In this document: one piece after another, positions 41,705 through 49,796 of the stretch | How the letters are laid out: every line of letters begins with the position of its first letter | How positions within the stretch are numbered: the first letter of the stretch is position 1 | Assembly: GCF_963677715.1 (NCBI RefSeq) | Contig: NZ_OY782493.1 | Coordinates: forward strand, 186,001 to 250,000 | Source of the DNA: an uncultured Bacteroides sp. | GTDB lineage: Bacteria; Bacteroidota; Bacteroidia; Bacteroidales; Bacteroidaceae | Direction: 5' to 3' | Length of the DNA stretch: 64,000 bases | The notes under the pieces: generated by a model | Seen by the model: only the letters and a program-made list of their open reading frames with translations | The model's database searches: none | Told to the model about the DNA's origin: nothing | Program-made: the position numbers and the translations under genes

Positions 41705-41816
41705 CGGCCGATTGTAAAAGCATAGCATTCAATGATGTTCTAAAGTCAGCTTTTACTTTAACTTAAAAATAAATTTGGTAGTAAAGAAAAAACAAACTGG
41801 AAGTAAACGTTATTTA

Positions 41817-42458
41817 ATGAAGAATGACAGCTTAAAAGGGCAGTACCGGATCAATGAGCAGATTCGAGCCAAAGAAGTTCGTATTGTTGGCGATGACGAT
41901 ATTGAATCAAAAGTTTACCCGATATTTCAGGCGTTGAAAATGGCTGAAGAGCGTGAAATAGATCTCGTAGAGATTTCTCCTAGTGCGGAGCCACCTGTTT
42001 GTCGTATTATTGATTACTCTAAATTTCTTTATCAGTTAAAGAAACGTCAAAAGGAGCAAAAGGCTAAGCAAATAAAAGTAAATGTTAAAGAAATACGTTT
42101 TGGGCCACAAACGGATGATCATGATTATAATTTCAAATTAAAGCACGCTATGGGCTTTTTGGAAGATGGTGATAAGGTTAAGGCTTACGTGTTTTTCAAA
42201 GGTCGCTCAATCCTTTTTAAAGAGCAAGGCGAAGTTTTACTTCTTCGGTTTGCCAATGACTTGGAAGACTATGCAAAGGTAGATCAGATGCCTGTTCTTG
42301 AAGGAAAAAGAATGACTATTTTTCTTTCTCCTAAAAAGAAAGAAAGCCAGAAGAAAGTAGTGGCGCCTGCTACCGGTACTAAACCTACAGTGGTGAAAGT
42401 TGCTAAAGCGGTTAAAACTGAAGAAAGTAGCGAGGATAGCACTGAAGAAGAAAAATGA
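41817..42458 (+). CDS. infC: Translation initiation factor IF-3
   Basis: A 213-residue initiation factor. The N-domain begins [14 protein letters not shown], followed by the signature [16 protein letters not shown], a lysine-rich linker ([12 protein letters not shown]) and the C-domain with [22 protein letters not shown] Lys/Glu-rich tail after about residue 175 is longer than in E. coli and typical of Bacteroidetes. The ATG at 41817 is preferred; the frame stays open upstream to a TTG at 41775, and infC in other bacteria can use non-AUG starts for autoregulation, so a longer form is possible. Confidence 0.93.
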   Translation: MKNDSLKGQYRINEQIRAKEVRIVGDDDIESKVYPIFQALKMAEEREIDLVEISPSAEPPVCRIIDYSKFLYQLKKRQKEQKAKQIKVNVKEIRFGPQTDDHDYNFKLKHAMGFLEDGDKVKAYVFFKGRSILFKEQGEVLLLRFANDLEDYAKVDQMPVLEGKRMTIFLSPKKKESQKKVVAPATGTKPTVVKVAKAVKTEESSEDSTEEEK

Positions 42459-42526
42459 TAAAGAATGCGTGACGCGCAGGTATAGTGCGTTACCATATTT
42501 AATTTAATAATTAAAAAATAAGTAAG

Positions 42527-42724
42527 ATGCCAAAGATGAAGACTAACTCCGGTTCTAAAAAAAGATTCGCTCTTACCGGAACAGGTAAAATCAAAAGAAA
42601 GCACGCTTTTCACAGCCACATTTTGACTAAGAAAACTAAAAAAAGAAAAAGGAACTTGTGTTACTTTACCACTGTTGATTCAACAAACTTGAGCCAAGTG
42701 AAGGAACTCTTAGCAATGAAGTAA
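42527..42724 (+). CDS. rpmI: Ribosomal protein bL35
   Basis: A 65-residue, very basic protein of the large ribosomal subunit. The start [14 protein letters not shown] and the [17 protein letters not shown] segment are diagnostic of bL35. It lies 68 bases after infC and 101 bases before rplT in the conserved infC-rpmI-rplT order. Confidence 0.97.
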   Translation: MPKMKTNSGSKKRFALTGTGKIKRKHAFHSHILTKKTKKRKRNLCYFTTVDSTNLSQVKELLAMK

Positions 42725-42825
42725 TCAAAGCGTAAAAGTATTATTAAAGTATTATTAACCGAATGCATTAGCTTTAAGTTCATTACGTGAAGCAATGACG
42801 CTAACATTCAAATAAAAGTAAAACT

Positions 42826-43176
42826 ATGCCAAGATCAGTAAATCATGTTGCTTCGAAAGCAAGAAGAAAGAAAATTTTGAAATTAACCAGAGGTTACTTT
42901 GGTGCCAGAAAAAATGTATGGACTGTAGCGAAGAACACTTGGGAAAAGGGTTTAACCTATGCTTTCCGTGATCGTAGAAACAAGAAAAGAAGCTTTCGTG
43001 CTTTATGGATACAGCGTATTAATGCGGCTGCCCGTTTAGAAGGTTTGTCTTACTCAAAATTAATGGGTGGTTTGCACAAAGCCGGAATTGAAATAAACCG
43101 TAAGGTTTTAGCCGATTTGGCCGTTAATCATCCCGAAGCTTTTAAAGCAATTGTAGCAAAAGCAAAAGCTGCTTAA
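42826..43176 (+). CDS. rplT: Ribosomal protein bL20
   Basis: A 116-residue large-subunit protein needed early in 50S assembly. The N-terminal extension [16 protein letters not shown], the GYFGARKN segment and the globular C-terminus ([20 protein letters not shown]) are all normal. bL20 represses its own operon in several bacteria by binding the leader; whether this leader does so cannot be judged by eye. A strong terminator follows, then an independently transcribed RNA. Confidence 0.98.
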   Translation: MPRSVNHVASKARRKKILKLTRGYFGARKNVWTVAKNTWEKGLTYAFRDRRNKKRSFRALWIQRINAAARLEGLSYSKLMGGLHKAGIEINRKVLADLAVNHPEAFKAIVAKAKAA

Positions 43177-43197
43177 AACTTATATAGCTTGATAAGT

Positions 43198-43236
43198 AAG
43201 TGCCAATAACTCTTTGTTGTTGGCACTTTTCTTTTT
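43198..43236 (+). terminator. Terminator of the thrS-infC-rpmI-rplT cluster
   Basis: A 13-bp stem (AAGTGCCAATAAC with GTTGTTGGCACTT, one G-T wobble), 5-base loop TCTTT, followed by TTCTTTTTAT. Confidence 0.9.
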
Positions 43237-43304
43237 ATATGATTCGTATGCAACTCCTTATGAACAATTAATAGTTTGGGCTTGTTTATCTCATAGAAAG
43301 TGAT

Positions 43305-43312
43305 TATATTTG
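43305..43312 (+). promoter_or_regulatory. Promoter of the ncRNA downstream of rplT
   Basis: TATATTTG, preceded at 20 bases by TTG (43282-43284), a near-ideal Bacteroidetes promoter with no coding sequence downstream. Confidence 0.65.
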
Positions 43313-43317
43313 TTGAA

Positions 43318-43548
43318 CAAAAGCATTAGCCGCATTGGTTGGATTGGGAAACTCATCAAATAAAACGGAAATACCGAGACAAGCTTCGCTTTTTAATGGC
43401 GGGCCACATATCCTTCGGGATAACTTTTAAGTCAGTGGATTACAAAAGAGAGTGGGCACTCAAATCATGTCATTCGGAGTTTCATCACATCATCGGTGCG
43501 GCTTCTTATTAAAAAAGGGACAATATAATTAATATACTGTCCCTTTTT
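43318..43548 (+). ncRNA. Probable Bacteroidales-1 RNA
   Basis: A stretch of about 230 bases without a credible frame, bounded by its own promoter (43305-43312) and a terminator hairpin (43511-43548), immediately downstream of rplT. The described Bacteroidales-1 RNA motif is restricted to this order, is bounded by such a promoter and terminator, and is often next to the L20 gene. The match here is by location and architecture; I could not test the covariance model. Its function is unknown to me; similarity to 6S RNA is one possibility. Exact 5' end is inferred from promoter spacing. Confidence 0.7.
43511..43548. terminator. Bidirectional terminator of the ncRNA and xpt
   Basis: AAAAAAGGGACA pairs with TGTCCCTTTTT across an AT-rich loop that can pair further (ATAT/ATAT). 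It serves the ncRNA on the plus strand and the xpt operon on the minus strand. Confidence 0.85.
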
Positions 43549-43572
43549 CTTGCTCTAAACTTCTGCTTTTTA

Positions 43573-44142
43573 TTATTCTTTTATTTTAATTTGGCAATGC
43601 GAGAGATCCTCAATGATGGCCAATGATTCTATGCGTATTCCTTTTTCTTCAAGAACTTTTCGTCCGTTTTGAAAGGCTTTTTCTATAATGAATCCCATTC
43701 CCACCAGCTTTGCTCCTGATTGTTTTATTAAATCAATAACGCCAAGGGCAGCATTTCCATAAGCCAGAAAATCATCTACGAAGAGCACTTTATCATTAGG
43801 TGTGAGAAAGTCTGAACTGATAACAACTTCATAATCGCGGTCTTTAGTAAATGAATGGACCGTAGTACTTAATGCGTGTTCTATAGTCTTCGGCGATTTC
43901 TTTTTTGCAAAAATAACCGGAAGATTTAACAGATATCCGGTCATGATGGCGGGTGCAATACCACTGGCTTCAATGGTCATGATTTTATTAACATCAGTAG
44001 AGGCAAAACGTCGTACAAACTCTACGCCAATTGATTTCATCAATTGCGGATCCATTTGATGGTTGATAAAACTGTCTACCTTTAGAATACCTCCTTCAAA
44101 ACATTTGCCGTCTTGCAGAATTCTGTTTTTTAATAATTGCAT
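43573..44142 (-). CDS. xpt: Xanthine phosphoribosyltransferase
   Basis: A 189-residue purine-salvage enzyme making XMP from xanthine and PRPP. The PRPP-binding motif [14 protein letters not shown] (residues about 121-134) and the N-terminal [21 protein letters not shown] region (interrupted) match the Bacillus-type Xpt family, and MQLLKNRI is the usual start. It is the last gene of the iorA-iorB-paaK-xpt series, 5 bases after paaK, although purine salvage has no obvious link to that pathway. Confidence 0.93.
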   Translation of the reverse strand: MQLLKNRILQDGKCFEGGILKVDSFINHQMDPQLMKSIGVEFVRRFASTDVNKIMTIEASGIAPAIMTGYLLNLPVIFAKKKSPKTIEHALSTTVHSFTKDRDYEVVISSDFLTPNDKVLFVDDFLAYGNAALGVIDLIKQSGAKLVGMGFIIEKAFQNGRKVLEEKGIRIESLAIIEDLSHCQIKIKE

Positions 44143-44147
44143 AGTTC

Positions 44148-45452
44148 TTATTTATTTGTTCTTAAGTCTTTTACTCTAATGGCTTTTCCTTCGCTTTGAG
44201 GAAGAGTTCCTTTCTTCACCAGTTTTAGCTTCGGAGTCACTAATATTTCATCTTTTAGTTGCCGGATAATCTCTTTACGTACATTTTCCAATTCAATATA
44301 ATTGTCAGTAGAAAGATTGTTAAGTTCTACTTCTATGATTATTTCATCCTGATTGTTTATCGTTTCGAGCGTGATGAGATAATTGCTGCCTAATGGTGAA
44401 AATTGCACCAGTATTTTCTCTATTTGCATGGGGAATATATTGACACCTTTGATGATGAACATATCATCGGTACGACCTTTAATGCGATCTATGCGTAGGT
44501 GTGTACGTCCGCAGGGACATTGTCCGGGAAGTATACGGGTCAGATCCCGGGTGCGGTAACGTATAAGCGGCATCATGTCGCGGTCGAGTGTTGTAAGTAC
44601 CAGTTCGCCTATTTCTCCTTCGGGAAGAGATTTCCCTGTTTCGGGATCAATAATTTCTACATAGTAACAATCTTCCCAGAAATGCATACCATTTTGTTCG
44701 GGGCATTCAAAAGCAACGCCCGGTCCGTTCATTTCTGTCATTCCAAAACTGTTGTAGGCTTTCACGCCCAGCATTCGCTCTATCTTTTTACGTTGTTCAT
44801 CGGTATGCGGTTCTGCACCTATAATCAATGTTTTAAGGCTACTTCCTTTTGGGTCGATTCCCTCTTCCTGAAAGACTTCCGCCAAGCGGATAGCATAGCT
44901 GGGGATAGCGTGGAGAGCGGTGGTTTTAAAATCAGTGATAAACTTAACTTGCCTTTTACTGTTCCCGGCAGCAGCCGGAATGGTTAAAGCACCCAGGCGT
45001 TCGGCGCCGTACTGAAAGCCGAGTCCTCCGGTAAACATACCGTACCCGGAGCTGTTTTGAAAGACATCTGTTTTGCGAATTCCCACCATATAGAGGCAAC
45101 GGGCTACTAAATTGGCCCAAGAATCCAGATCGTGTTGAGAATGAACGATGACTGTAGGGTTTCCTGTGGTTCCGCTGGAAGAATGAATGCGTACTCCATC
45201 ATTTATATCGCCGGCCACTAATCCGAAAGGATAGTTGGTGCGCATGTCTGCTTTCGTTGTAAAAGGCAGTTTGCGTACGTCCTCCAACGATTGTATTGAA
45301 TCGGGTGTTATTCCATGTTCTTTAAAGAGTTTTCTATAATGGGGAGCATTGGCTGCTATGGCTATTGTTTTTCTTAGTCGTTGAATCTGCAACTCGTGTA
45401 ACTCATCACGGTTCATGGTCTCTATCTCTTTCTCCCAATATGTTGCATCCAT
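44148..45452 (-). CDS. paaK: Phenylacetate-CoA ligase
   Basis: A 434-residue AMP-forming ligase that makes aryl-acetyl-CoA from arylacetates. The ATP-binding motif [12 protein letters not shown] (about 91-102), the [10 protein letters not shown] segment and a C-terminal domain with [17 protein letters not shown] are diagnostic. It lies 11 bases downstream of iorB and is clearly cotranscribed with iorAB, which produce aryl-acetyl-CoA from aryl-pyruvates. The ligase may work in reverse to yield ATP and free arylacetate, or activate arylacetate for reductive carboxylation to an aromatic amino acid; direction is inference. Confidence 0.93.
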   Translation of the reverse strand: MDATYWEKEIETMNRDELHELQIQRLRKTIAIAANAPHYRKLFKEHGITPDSIQSLEDVRKLPFTTKADMRTNYPFGLVAGDINDGVRIHSSSGTTGNPTVIVHSQHDLDSWANLVARCLYMVGIRKTDVFQNSSGYGMFTGGLGFQYGAERLGALTIPAAAGNSKRQVKFITDFKTTALHAIPSYAIRLAEVFQEEGIDPKGSSLKTLIIGAEPHTDEQRKKIERMLGVKAYNSFGMTEMNGPGVAFECPEQNGMHFWEDCYYVEIIDPETGKSLPEGEIGELVLTTLDRDMMPLIRYRTRDLTRILPGQCPCGRTHLRIDRIKGRTDDMFIIKGVNIFPMQIEKILVQFSPLGSNYLITLETINNQDEIIIEVELNNLSTDNYIELENVRKEIIRQLKDEILVTPKLKLVKKGTLPQSEGKAIRVKDLRTNK

Positions 45453-45463
45453 ATTTTGTCTTT

Positions 45464-46045
45464 TTACATTAGCTTTTCCGCTATTTCTTTTCCGGCAGCC
45501 AGTGCGTTGAGGTTCATTTCAATAATAGACTCTCCTTTACGTTGAAAAAGCTCTCGAATGCTCTCTTGTATATGGGCATATTCAAAACCTAGAAAAGGGA
45601 TGGTGGCACCGAGTAACACCATATTTGCAACTCTTGCAGAGCCTGTTTGTTTGGCTATCTCATCAACGTTTAGCACTATTTTATGAGGTAATTTATCTAT
45701 TTCCGCCATTATATCTGCTTTCTCCGGATAATGGGGAATGTTGATGAAAGGTGTTTCATTGGTTACTAGCCAACCGTTTGAGCTGAGGTAGGGGAGGTAG
45801 CGTAACCCTTCCATCGGTTCCAGAGAAATAATAAGGTCACATTTTCCCGAAGGAATTAAATCTGAAACAATCGGATTGCTACTGATGCGTAAGTTCGATT
45901 GTACATCTCCTCCACGCTGACTCATGCCGTGCACTTCGGCTTGTTTCATGTAAAGGCCTCCTTTTAAAGCCGCCTTACCAATTACTGTAGCTATGGATAA
46001 AATACCCTGTCCGCCAACACCTGATAATATAATGTCTTTTTTCAT
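45464..46045 (-). CDS. iorB: Indolepyruvate:ferredoxin oxidoreductase, beta subunit
   Basis: A 193-residue gamma-type domain of a 2-oxoacid:ferredoxin oxidoreductase. The opening IILSGVGGQGILSIATVIG and the EVHGMSQRGGDVQSNLRI segment are diagnostic. With IorA it converts aryl-pyruvates (indole-, phenyl- and hydroxyphenylpyruvate) to the CoA esters, linking aromatic amino-acid catabolism to ferredoxin. It begins 3 bases after iorA. Confidence 0.95.
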   Translation of the reverse strand: MKKDIILSGVGGQGILSIATVIGKAALKGGLYMKQAEVHGMSQRGGDVQSNLRISSNPIVSDLIPSGKCDLIISLEPMEGLRYLPYLSSNGWLVTNETPFINIPHYPEKADIMAEIDKLPHKIVLNVDEIAKQTGSARVANMVLLGATIPFLGFEYAHIQESIRELFQRKGESIIEMNLNALAAGKEIAEKLM

Positions 46046-46048
46046 GGT

Positions 46049-47641
46049 TTATTTATTCCTTCTTTTACGTGCTAATGTTTGTATGCAATCTCTGCGGGGA
46101 ATGATAACGGATAAACCTTTATACGCTATTTCTTCTCGTATAATCTGTTTCATCTCTTCTAGGTTCTTCTTCAGTGGAATAACCGTGCGGATGTGTGTTG
46201 GGTTGACGCCGATACCTGCGCATATAGCTTCCAGCCGTCCGGTTCCGGCAGAGTCTTGTCCTCCCGTCATAGCTGTTGTTTCGTTATCGGATATGATGAT
46301 AGTCATATTTGCATTTGCATTAACACAATCTAAAAGGCCGGTCATGCCGGAATGAGTAAAAGTAGAGTCGCCGATAACAGCTACTGAGGGATGGAGTCCT
46401 CCATCGGAAGCTCCTTTAGCCATTGTAATAGATGCTCCCATATCAACACATGAATCAATGGCGTGAAAAGGTGCGCCGGCTCCGAGTGTATAACAACCAA
46501 TATCACTGAATACCTTGTGTGTGGGGTATTCTTCTTTCAACACTTCTGTCAAGGCAATATACATGTCGCGATGCCCACAACCTTCACAAAGTGCCGGTGG
46601 ACGCACTTCTACAATGCCGGGTATTTGGAACTGTGATTTATTTTCTTTGCCTACGGCACGTGCCACGGTGTCCGGGTTCAATTCGCCGTCTTGAGAGAGT
46701 GTACCGTCTAACCGGCCTTTTACCTTTAAACCTATACCCAGATATCCTTTTAGCAGTTTTTCTACAAACGGTTGTCCGTCTTCGAGTACTAATATTTCGT
46801 CACAAGTTTCTACCAATTGTTTCAACTGCTTTTTGGGTAGCGGATATTGCCCGATCTTTAGTACAGGATGTTCGCATCCCTGAGGGTAGTTCTCCATTAA
46901 GTAGTTATAGGCAATTCCACATGCCACAATACCGATGCGCTTATCGGGCCCGTCGGTTAATATGTTATAAGGTGAATTTTCGGATGCTTCTACAAATTTA
47001 TCTTGTTGCTGCAGCAATGCTTTATATCGTTTACGGGCGTTGCCGGGTAAAAGGATAAATTGGCGGGGATCTTTGCTAAATGAAATTTTATTTTGTGGCT
47101 TTGAAGGCATACATGCTATTCCGGCACGCGAATGAGCCAGACGAGTGACTATTCTCAGGAGTATAGGTTCGCCTATTTCTTCTGAAAATTCAAAGCTATT
47201 GTAAATCATGTCGTATGCTTCTTGTTGGCTGCTGGGCTCGTACATTGGTATTAGTGAGAAGTCGCCATAGAAGCGGCTGTCTTGTTCGTTTTGTGAGGAG
47301 TGCATGCTTGGATCATCAGCTGCTACTACAATTAATCCGCCTTTCACTCCGGTTATGGCCGAATTTATAAAACAGTCGGCTGCCACATTCATTCCAACGT
47401 GTTTCATGCATACTAAAGCACGCTTTCCGATAGAGGACATCCCTAAAGCTGCTTCCATCGCCGTCTTTTCATTGGTACACCAACGGTTATGTATTGTATG
47501 TTCTTTGGTGATGAGAGACTCCTGGATATATTCTGTAATTTCTGTTGATGGTGTTCCCGGATAAGCATATACGCCTGAAAGCCCTGCGTCTAAAGCTGCC
47601 TGAGCGATTGCTTCATCTCCAAGTAAAAGCTGTTTATTCAT
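46049..47641 (-). CDS. iorA: Indolepyruvate:ferredoxin oxidoreductase, alpha subunit
   Basis: A 530-residue catalytic subunit. N-terminal pyrimidine-binding domain (YAYPGTPSTEI, residues about 20-30), a central domain, and a C-terminal thiamine-diphosphate domain with ALCEGCGHRDM and GDSTFTHSGM. Archaeal IorA proteins are about 100 residues longer and end in a two-cluster ferredoxin domain; this protein stops at ARKRRNK with no C-x2-C-x2-C-x3-C motif, so electron transfer must use a separate ferredoxin. First gene of the ior-paaK-xpt operon, with promoter at 47686-47693. Confidence 0.95.
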   Translation of the reverse strand: MNKQLLLGDEAIAQAALDAGLSGVYAYPGTPSTEITEYIQESLITKEHTIHNRWCTNEKTAMEAALGMSSIGKRALVCMKHVGMNVAADCFINSAITGVKGGLIVVAADDPSMHSSQNEQDSRFYGDFSLIPMYEPSSQQEAYDMIYNSFEFSEEIGEPILLRIVTRLAHSRAGIACMPSKPQNKISFSKDPRQFILLPGNARKRYKALLQQQDKFVEASENSPYNILTDGPDKRIGIVACGIAYNYLMENYPQGCEHPVLKIGQYPLPKKQLKQLVETCDEILVLEDGQPFVEKLLKGYLGIGLKVKGRLDGTLSQDGELNPDTVARAVGKENKSQFQIPGIVEVRPPALCEGCGHRDMYIALTEVLKEEYPTHKVFSDIGCYTLGAGAPFHAIDSCVDMGASITMAKGASDGGLHPSVAVIGDSTFTHSGMTGLLDCVNANANMTIIISDNETTAMTGGQDSAGTGRLEAICAGIGVNPTHIRTVIPLKKNLEEMKQIIREEIAYKGLSVIIPRRDCIQTLARKRRNK

Positions 47642-47685
47642 ATTTGTCTTTTTTAGTGTAGATCATGTATTATACTCAATATTGA

Positions 47686-47693
47686 CAAAGATA
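47686..47693 (-). promoter_or_regulatory. -7 element for the iorA operon
   Basis: The minus strand reads TATCTTTG, 45 bases upstream of the iorA ATG. Confidence 0.55.
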
Positions 47694-47721
47694 CGCGATT
47701 CCTGTTATTCCGGCATAATTG

Positions 47722-48759
47722 CTAGTTGAAAATTTTTCTTTTATTTAGTGCCTTCCAGTATTTTCTTGCATTAGCCATGTGTTCGGTATAATTGGAGGCA
47801 AAGTTGTGAGTTCCGGAAAAGTCTTCTTTAGCACACATATATATATAATTGTGTTTTACATAATTCAATACGCTATCAATTCCTTTTACAGATGGTATAC
47901 GAATAGGTCCCGGAGGCAGACCAATATATTTATAAGTGTTATAGGGCGAATTTATCTGTAAGTCGTTGTTGATAATGCGTCTTAATCCAAAATCATTTAA
48001 TGCAAATTTTATTGTCGGGTCGGCTTGTAAAGGCATTGATGCATGCAAACGATTTATGTATAACCCTGCTACCATGGCTTTCTCTTTCTCATTATTGGTT
48101 TCTTCTTCTACTATAGAGGCTATGGTGCAGACTTCTTCGGGAGTCAAACCTATGGCTTTTGCTTTGGCCAGTCGTTCGGTGTTCCAGAACTTATCATGTT
48201 CTTTTTTCATTCTTTTAAAAAAGTCATTCATGCTTATATCCCAATATACTTGATAAGTTTCGGGAATGAATAAGCAAACAATGGTTTCTTCTTTGTACCC
48301 CATTTTTGCGCAAAAAGTAGAGTCAAGAAGCTGGGTTACCACCTCAGCGGAGTCTATCATCAACTGTTTTCCTATGTTATGTGCTAATTTCTCTTTTGTT
48401 CTTACATTGCCAATGGTTATGTTCAGGGGAGTTTGGTGACCTCTTGCTAGCCGACGAAAAACATGATATATGTTATCTCCGGGTTGAATAATATACCTAC
48501 CGGTGTGTATGTTCTTTGAATAATCTTGGTGTCGGGCCATCCAACCGAATCCGGCAAAATTCCCGGGTTGGCCTTTTGCCATAACTTTATTGCAGATAGA
48601 GTCAAGTGTGTCATCGCGGTCAATATAAACATATACGTCTTTTGCCGGGTGAAATTGCGGATAAAACAGATAGTAATATAAAATGCCTATACAAGTAGTG
48701 GCTCCAACAAAGAGTATAGCAGTAATTACTAATAGATTTTTTTTATTTTTCTTAACCAT
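47722..48759 (-). CDS. mltG: Endolytic peptidoglycan transglycosylase MltG
   Basis: A 345-residue inner-membrane enzyme that cleaves nascent glycan strands and helps set their length. It has an N-terminal membrane helix (about 10-30), a LysM-like region (RYIIQPGDNIYHVFRRLA) and the YceG catalytic domain with the conserved glutamate in IASIVEEETN, plus the LQADPTIKFAL and YNTYKYIGLPPGPI segments. The start at MVKKNKKN is chosen because the -7 element at 48785-48792 lies just upstream; a longer in-frame ATG at 48804 would precede the promoter. Confidence 0.93.
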   Translation of the reverse strand: MVKKNKKNLLVITAILFVGATTCIGILYYYLFYPQFHPAKDVYVYIDRDDTLDSICNKVMAKGQPGNFAGFGWMARHQDYSKNIHTGRYIIQPGDNIYHVFRRLARGHQTPLNITIGNVRTKEKLAHNIGKQLMIDSAEVVTQLLDSTFCAKMGYKEETIVCLFIPETYQVYWDISMNDFFKRMKKEHDKFWNTERLAKAKAIGLTPEEVCTIASIVEEETNNEKEKAMVAGLYINRLHASMPLQADPTIKFALNDFGLRRIINNDLQINSPYNTYKYIGLPPGPIRIPSVKGIDSVLNYVKHNYIYMCAKEDFSGTHNFASNYTEHMANARKYWKALNKRKIFN

Positions 48760-48784
48760 TGGATTAGTATGTTGAATTTTCCGC

Positions 48785-48792
48785 CAAAGATA
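48785..48792 (-). promoter_or_regulatory. -7 element for mltG
   Basis: The minus strand reads TATCTTTG, 25 bases upstream of the ATG at 48759. This position rules out the upstream in-frame ATG at 48804. Confidence 0.55.
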
Positions 48793-48838
48793 GGAAGAAA
48801 TCAATTACCAAGATTGGTTGGTGAGTTAAAATCTTCAC

Positions 48839-49606
48839 TTAATTAGCCGGAGAATCTTGATCTTCATTGCGCACCATTCCTTTGTATTCTTCAGGCATTC
48901 CACTTTCTACAGCGGCATAAGCTTCGGCCATGATTGCTCTTATATTTTCATGACCTATGCCTTTAGGAAGTATGGGTTTGTGTATTGTGAGTATCATGCG
49001 GTGGCGGTGAATCCATTTTCCGGTACGCGGTAATATCTCGAAAGAACCGTCGATAGTTACAGGTACAATAGGCAGCTGCAATTCGTTAGCCAATTGAAAT
49101 GCTCCTTTTTTAAAATATCCCATGTGTCCGGTAAATGTGCGTGCGCCTTCGGGGAAAACAACAAGAGAAACTCCGTCTTTTAGTGAATCTTTGGCTTGAC
49201 GAATCGTTTCTAATACTTTCTTTGGTCCGGAACGATCGACAAAAATATGTCCTGCACTCTGGCAAGCTTTGCCTATAAACGGAAGTTTCCTCAAACTTTT
49301 TTTCATCATCCATTTAAAATTTCGCCCCAAGAATCCGTAGATGAGAAAAATATCAAAAGCGCCCTGATGATTGGGAACAAATACATACGACGTTCGTTTG
49401 TGGAGCTGATCTCGTCCATATACTTCTACAGGAATTAATAAGACTATGCAAATGAGTCGCGACCAGATTTTGCCTGGATAATATCCCCAGATGTGAGGGC
49501 CTCCTATTAAAGAGCCGATGATGGTAATCAAAGCAGTGAGAAGAGTAAGCACAATTAAAATGGGTATTGCAATGCAAACTTGGTAAATGTAGTATAGTAT
49601 TTTCAT
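48839..49606 (-). CDS. Lysophospholipid (1-acylglycerol-3-phosphate) acyltransferase
   Basis: A 255-residue PlsC-family membrane enzyme transferring an acyl chain to lysophosphatidate in phospholipid synthesis. Two N-terminal hydrophobic stretches (about 5-45) precede the catalytic NHQGAFD (H-x4-D) and FPEGARTF motifs; PIVPVTIDGS is the fourth conserved block. The start is MKILYYIYQ; an in-frame ATG at 49630 lies within the -7 element at 49628-49635. Substrate is inferred from family and may differ, as several paralogues are common. Confidence 0.9.
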   Translation of the reverse strand: MKILYYIYQVCIAIPILIVLTLLTALITIIGSLIGGPHIWGYYPGKIWSRLICIVLLIPVEVYGRDQLHKRTSYVFVPNHQGAFDIFLIYGFLGRNFKWMMKKSLRKLPFIGKACQSAGHIFVDRSGPKKVLETIRQAKDSLKDGVSLVVFPEGARTFTGHMGYFKKGAFQLANELQLPIVPVTIDGSFEILPRTGKWIHRHRMILTIHKPILPKGIGHENIRAIMAEAYAAVESGMPEEYKGMVRNEDQDSPAN

Positions 49607-49627
49607 GCTCTGTTGGTTTTTCACTTG

Positions 49628-49635
49628 CAAATATA
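49628..49635 (-). promoter_or_regulatory. -7 element for the acyltransferase gene
   Basis: The minus strand reads TATATTTG, 21 bases upstream of the chosen ATG. Confidence 0.5.
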
Positions 49636-49754
49636 TAAGATTCTCTTTTTATTTCCTTATTTGTGAAGACAAAAGGCACTATCTCTTTTTAAAAAAATGC
49701 TTTTTTGATTGCTTGTCTATACCTTAATTGTGCCATTGTTGTGATTACATTGAT

Positions 49755-49796
49755 AAAAAGAAGGCTGCCCATTCTTGCGATGGCAGCCTTCTTTTT
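49755..49796. terminator. Bidirectional terminator after RNase G
   Basis: AAAAAGAAGGCTGCC pairs perfectly with GGCAGCCTTCTTTTT; the structure overlaps the RNase G stop codon (49795-49797). Confidence 0.9.

Noticed and set aside
43177-43572. A tRNA or tmRNA in the region after rplT
   Set aside because: No T-loop GGTTCRANNCC, no CCA end and no tmRNA acceptor sequences were found; the promoter and terminator borders fit the Bacteroidales-1 RNA instead.
46519-47058. 179-codon frame antisense to iorA
   Set aside because: No domain or signal; iorA is intact on the other strand.
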